Assembly: GCA_903930515.1 (NCBI GenBank)
Contig: CAIYYW010000118.1
Location: 1 to 9,733 of the forward strand
Length of the DNA stretch: 9,733 nucleotides
Direction of reading: 5' to 3'
Source: an uncultured delta proteobacterium
GTDB lineage: Bacteria > RBG-13-61-14 > DRUE01
Shown here: positions 6,150 through 9,733 of the stretch, one piece after another
How the letters are laid out: every line of letters begins with the position of its first letter
Position numbering within the stretch: position 1 is the stretch's first letter
Made by a program: the position numbers and the translations under genes
Notes under the pieces: generated by a model
What the model saw: the letters and a program-made list of their open reading frames with translations, nothing else
What the model was told of the DNA's origin: nothing
Databases searched by the model: none

Positions 6150-6924
6150 TGAACATCTCGTGGTAAAACCCTTCCCAGTATTTCAGGGTTTTGTCCGGGC
6201 TTTTAACTTTTTCAAAAAATTCCTTCGCGCCGTCCGGGTCAACCAGCTTATCCTCGCCCGACTGCATCACCAAAATCGGAACTCGGATCTCGCCGGCACG
6301 GGCCTGGGCCTGGTCAATCGCGGCCACAAAGCTCGTGAACCAGCGGGCGCTGACCCGGTCGTGCACCAGCGGATCATCAATATATTTCTTCACCGCCTCC
6401 GGATCGTGGCTGATCATATTGGGATCCAGCTCGTTGCTCATCGTGATCCCGGGGAGGACTTTGGAAAAAAATCTGCCCAAAGCGAGCTTGACCGGACTGG
6501 CCTCAATCTTGGCCTTGAGCGCGGCGCTGGAAAGGATCAGGCCGGAAAAATCGTTAGGATAGGCGAGGGTGTAATGGGTCGCAATCAATCCTCCCAGGCT
6601 GTGGCCGAGCAGAAAAGATTTTTTACCCGCAAGCCGGGCAATGACGGAATCGCGGAAAACCTTGTAGTCGTTCAGGTATTGATCGAAGCTCATAATATGA
6701 CCGCGCTTGCCGTCGCTCCTTCCGTGCCCGCGATGGTCCGTTCCGAAAACCGCGAAGCCGGCCTGGTTTAAAAATCCCGCCAGATGCTCATACCTTCCGA
6801 TATGCTCGCCCAGGCCGTGGGCGATGAAAAGGACCGCGCGGATTTCTCCGGAGGGAAGGAATCCCCGCCAGTAAATTCTAGAGCCGTCGTTCCCGGCCAG
6901 GAATCCGCTCTCTTCCATCCTCAT
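6085..6924 (-). CDS. Alpha/beta hydrolase, monoacylglycerol lipase-like
   Basis: This 279-residue cytoplasmic alpha/beta hydrolase is of the lysophospholipase / monoglyceride lipase type (PldB-like). The family hallmarks are all visible: HGLGEH (36-41) for the oxyanion site, FGTDHRGHGRSDG (60-72), the nucleophile elbow GHSLGG with Ser109, the acid Asp225 in SGEDKLV, and His255 in GFYHEMFNE. It is expected to hydrolyse monoacylglycerols, lysophospholipids or similar esters. Substrate choice cannot be read from sequence. There is no signal peptide. Its ATG overlaps the stop of the MoaD-like gene by ATGA (6924-6921). Its 3' end may overlap the DUF192 gene by 65 nt. A second in-frame ATG two codons on is an equally possible start. 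Confidence 0.92.
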   Translation of the reverse strand: MRMEESGFLAGNDGSRIYWRGFLPSGEIRAVLFIAHGLGEHIGRYEHLAGFLNQAGFAVFGTDHRGHGRSDGKRGHIMSFDQYLNDYKVFRDSVIARLAGKKSFLLGHSLGGLIATHYTLAYPNDFSGLILSSAALKAKIEASPVKLALGRFFSKVLPGITMSNELDPNMISHDPEAVKKYIDDPLVHDRVSARWFTSFVAAIDQAQARAGEIRVPILVMQSGEDKLVDPDGAKEFFEKVKSPDKTLKYWEGFYHEMFNEPEKDKPYQLLREWLEKRLG

Positions 6925-7202
6925 CCCCCGGCCATCGGCATCAGGAGCGCGATTTCATCCCCATCTTTTACCACGGTTTCCAGAACCTCGCTCAACTCAA
7001 TCTGGTCTCCGTTGATCAGGATCACCGGCGGGGTGGGGAGCTTGAGGAATTTTTTGAAATAGTTTTGGCCCTTGCCCTGGGATTTATCCAACTGCTCAAA
7101 CAGTTCCTTTAGCTTCAGGCCCTCCCGGACCTCCTCGTCATACACGCGGTTGAGCATCTTCCGGTCAATCATCCCGGCGATCTTTACTCTTACTTTTGCC
7201 AT
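6921..7202 (-). CDS. moaD: MoaD/ThiS-family sulfur carrier protein
   Basis: This 93-residue ubiquitin-fold protein ends in MPMAGG. The free C-terminal Gly-Gly (92-93) is what MoeB-type enzymes adenylate, after which it carries a thiocarboxylate that supplies sulfur to the pterin dithiolene. The region VILINGDQIE followed by VKDGDEIALL is typical of the family. Because it directly follows an AOR gene (5 nt gap), it probably serves tungsten-pterin cofactor synthesis. A ThiS-like or dedicated role is not excluded. It is slightly longer than E. coli MoaD (81), with an insertion around residues 16-50. No MoaE, MoeB or other cofactor gene lies in the window. Its stop overlaps the hydrolase start (ATGA), so the genes are co-transcribed. 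Confidence 0.88.
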   Translation of the reverse strand: MAKVRVKIAGMIDRKMLNRVYDEEVREGLKLKELFEQLDKSQGKGQNYFKKFLKLPTPPVILINGDQIELSEVLETVVKDGDEIALLMPMAGG

Positions 7203-7207
7203 TGGAA

Positions 7208-9204
7208 TCAGCCGTAAAAGTCCTTAAGCACTTCGCTCAAACCCAGCTTTTCCAACACATCCTTCTTCGGCTTCCCTGTTTCCGGGTCCCAGCCGAAGGC
7301 CTCGAAGAACAGCTTCTGCCCCTCATCGGCTTTCAGTACCACACCCTTATGTGGACCATACGCGAGGGGAGGAACCCCCTTGGCCCGGCCGCTCATTTTG
7401 AAATCCTTGGGCTTGATCCCTTCCCGGATATTGAAACTATGGCGGAGCGTTTCGATCCTTTCGCCCACCACCAGGTAATCCTCCGGGGTTTTGTTCCAGC
7501 CGGTCGCGGCATTGAGCCAGTCAAAGATCGGGCTTTTCGGGCCGCATCCCAGGCCGAACAGACACATCCCCACCCCGTTCACAATCTGCATCAGCTTGGA
7601 GTTCAAAACCTGGTTGTTCATAAACTTGTTCGGATCATGCTTGTCCTTTTTGCTCTGCATCAGCTTGATCGGGGTCCCGTCCTTAAACAGGCGATGGATC
7701 CCCATCAGCTCCTGCCAGGTATGACAGGCAATGGTATGTCTCCCCGGGGTCGGCTCGCATTCGTAAGAAACGCAATAGCCGGGATCAAACTTGGGATCGT
7801 GCGCAGGCAACTCCTGGCCGCCGGCGTGGATCGCCCATTCCTCCGAGCCTTTCCCGATCTTCTTTGAAGCCACTTTGACCCCATCGGCCAGCAGGTCACC
7901 GATCCCCTCGCGTTTGATCATTTTGTCCAGAAGCTTCATCATCGCGTCAGTATTCCCCCATTTCAGCTCCAGACCGTCGGTTTCTTTATTGGTCAGAACT
8001 CCGCGCTCGTAACATTCAATCGCGAAGGCGATGGTTCCTCCCGCGGAAATGCTGTCAATCCCGCCGCGGTTGATCATATCGTTCATCTTCAAGATCGTGT
8101 AAGTGTCATCCGCCAGGCAAAGCGCCCCGATCGCGCAGAGGGTCTCGTATTCCGGCTTATGCGATTCTGTCAGCGGGAACGGCCCATCCTTGACCTCCAT
8201 AATCCCCCCGCAGCGGATCGGGCAGGAATAACATCCGTATTTTTTTACCTCATATTTTTTCAACCGGTCATCGCTGATCTTGCTTCCGCGATCAAGCGGA
8301 AAATCCTTGTACCCGGCCCCGGCCCAATTCTTCACCGGGCTGTCCCCGCTTTCCGCGCTCATGGCCGTGATGCCCATGGTTCCGTATTTTTTCAGGATCA
8401 GCCTCCATAAGTCGCCGGGCTGGCTCATCGCCGCGGGCCCGGTCCGGGTCATCTTTCCCACGATCCGGAGCAGACGGTTTCCCATAAGCTTCATCGCGAA
8501 ATCCGCCCGGTCCAAAGACTTATTGAATTTCTTGGTGATGGTTTTGATCTGATCCGAATCCTGGGTCTCGATCTTGGCCTTGCCCCGGACCGCGATCGCC
8601 TTCAGCTTCTTCGCGCCCATCACCGCGCCCAATCCGCTCCGGGCGGCGTACCTGCCCTTGTCATTGCTCACCCCCGCGATCAGGCTCAGCTTTTCCCCGG
8701 CCGGGCCGATGCAGGCGATCTTGAACTGGCTCTTCTCGTCCTTCAACTCCTTCCGGATCACATCCTCGGTCTCATAGCAATCCTTTCCCCACACCCCGGC
8801 CGCGTCCTTGAGCTCAACCTTTTGATCATCCACCATCAGATATACCGGCTTCTCGCTCTTGCCCGTGAAAAAGATGCCGTCCACCCCGGCCTTCTTGATC
8901 GCCGGTGAAAGATCGCCCCCGCAGTTGGCGTCCCCCCAGCCCCCGGTCAGCGGACTTTTTCCGCAGATCATCCACCTTCCCGTGAACACGCTCCCGGTGC
9001 CGGTGAGCAGGCCGCTCATAAAACAAAGAATATTGTCCGGCCCCAGCGCGTCCGCTCCCGGCGGAATCCGCTCGTAAAGAATTTTGGCCGCCAAGCCGTA
9101 TCCGGAAAGATACTTCTCGTAAACCTCGTCCGGGATGTTTTCATAGGAAATCTTCTTATTGCCGAGGTCCACCCACATAATTTTTCCCATATACCCTTTA
9201 CCCA

Positions 9205-9208
<4 letters not shown>
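7208..9208 (-). CDS. aor: Tungsten-pterin aldehyde:ferredoxin oxidoreductase family, second copy
   Basis: This is a 666-residue AOR-family protein, clearly different from the first copy and about 50 residues longer. It shows the N-terminal LSGYGLAAKILYERIP, IGPAGEKLSLIAGV and GLGAVMGAKKLKAIAVRG. The cluster ligands are C326-x2-C329-x3-C333 and C549. The conserved HKPEYET and GRHTIACHTW regions are present. In both pterin motifs the usual leading Asp is Asn: N380-RGGID and N544-GVGMC. The enzyme should hold tungsten (or molybdenum) bis-pterin and one [4Fe-4S] cluster and oxidise an aldehyde or a related substrate. No dedicated ferredoxin partner is next to it. Two adjacent ATGs start the gene (9208 and 9205). 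AGGAGG at 9218-9213 is 4 nt from the first and 7 nt from the second, so the second may be preferred. The first overlaps the upstream stop (ATGA). It is co-transcribed with the MoaD-like gene. The substrate is unknown. Confidence 0.94.

Positions 9209-9733
<525 letters not shown>

Noticed and set aside
5863-6771. Long plus-strand open frame (about 302 codons) opposite the hydrolase and DUF192 genes
   Set aside because: It is the antisense of proteins with intact catalytic motifs. The predicted product looks like no known protein and no ribosome binding site is present.

Overview
The window looks like accessory metabolism from an uncultured, anaerobic, moderately GC-rich bacterium. Two tungsten-pterin aldehyde:ferredoxin oxidoreductase (AOR) family enzymes and a 16-cysteine polyferredoxin point to anaerobic electron metabolism. 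A PilZ-domain protein and clear AGGAGG ribosome binding sites point to Bacteria rather than Archaea. I cannot name the phylum from the sequence alone.

Layout. Positions 1-313 hold no convincing gene, but carry an array of short hairpins with a fixed ACAAGAGTGT core and a spaced GGAGTATTCA repeat, then a promoter-like -10 box. A plus-strand operon follows: a four-cluster [4Fe-4S] ferredoxin (314-844) overlapping by ATGA the first AOR (841-2685). This matches the electron-transfer and catalytic subunits of AorAB-type enzymes. Positions 2686-3017 are gene-free but contain two perfect palindromes and an extended -10 promoter, and lead into a single-domain PilZ protein (3018-3362). Just after it lies a 12-codon relic of the N-terminus of an FAD-dependent oxidoreductase (3381-3419).

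From about 9495 down to 3493 everything is on the minus strand and tightly packed: a truncated one-helix membrane protein, a second and different AOR (666 aa), a MoaD-like sulfur carrier, a monoglyceride-lipase-like alpha/beta hydrolase, a DUF192 exported protein, and a family 2 glycoside hydrolase of beta-mannosidase type. Gaps are 5 nt or less, or the genes overlap, so this is probably one transcript, ending at a candidate terminator beside the PilZ side. The MoaD-like protein has an obvious link to the AOR pterin cofactor. The hydrolase, DUF192 and glycosidase have no obvious link to it.

The right edge (about 9497-9733) does not belong with the rest. It is an internal piece of RpoC, the RNA polymerase beta-prime subunit, very close to the gammaproteobacterial sequence. 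It stops abruptly in mid-conserved region and is joined inside the membrane-protein gene. The simplest explanation is a chimeric assembly end, and the true upstream part of the minus operon is missing. I found no CRISPR array, tRNA, rRNA, transposase or convincing new defence-type system. The most unusual points are the operon content, the RpoC junction, the relic and the hairpin array.
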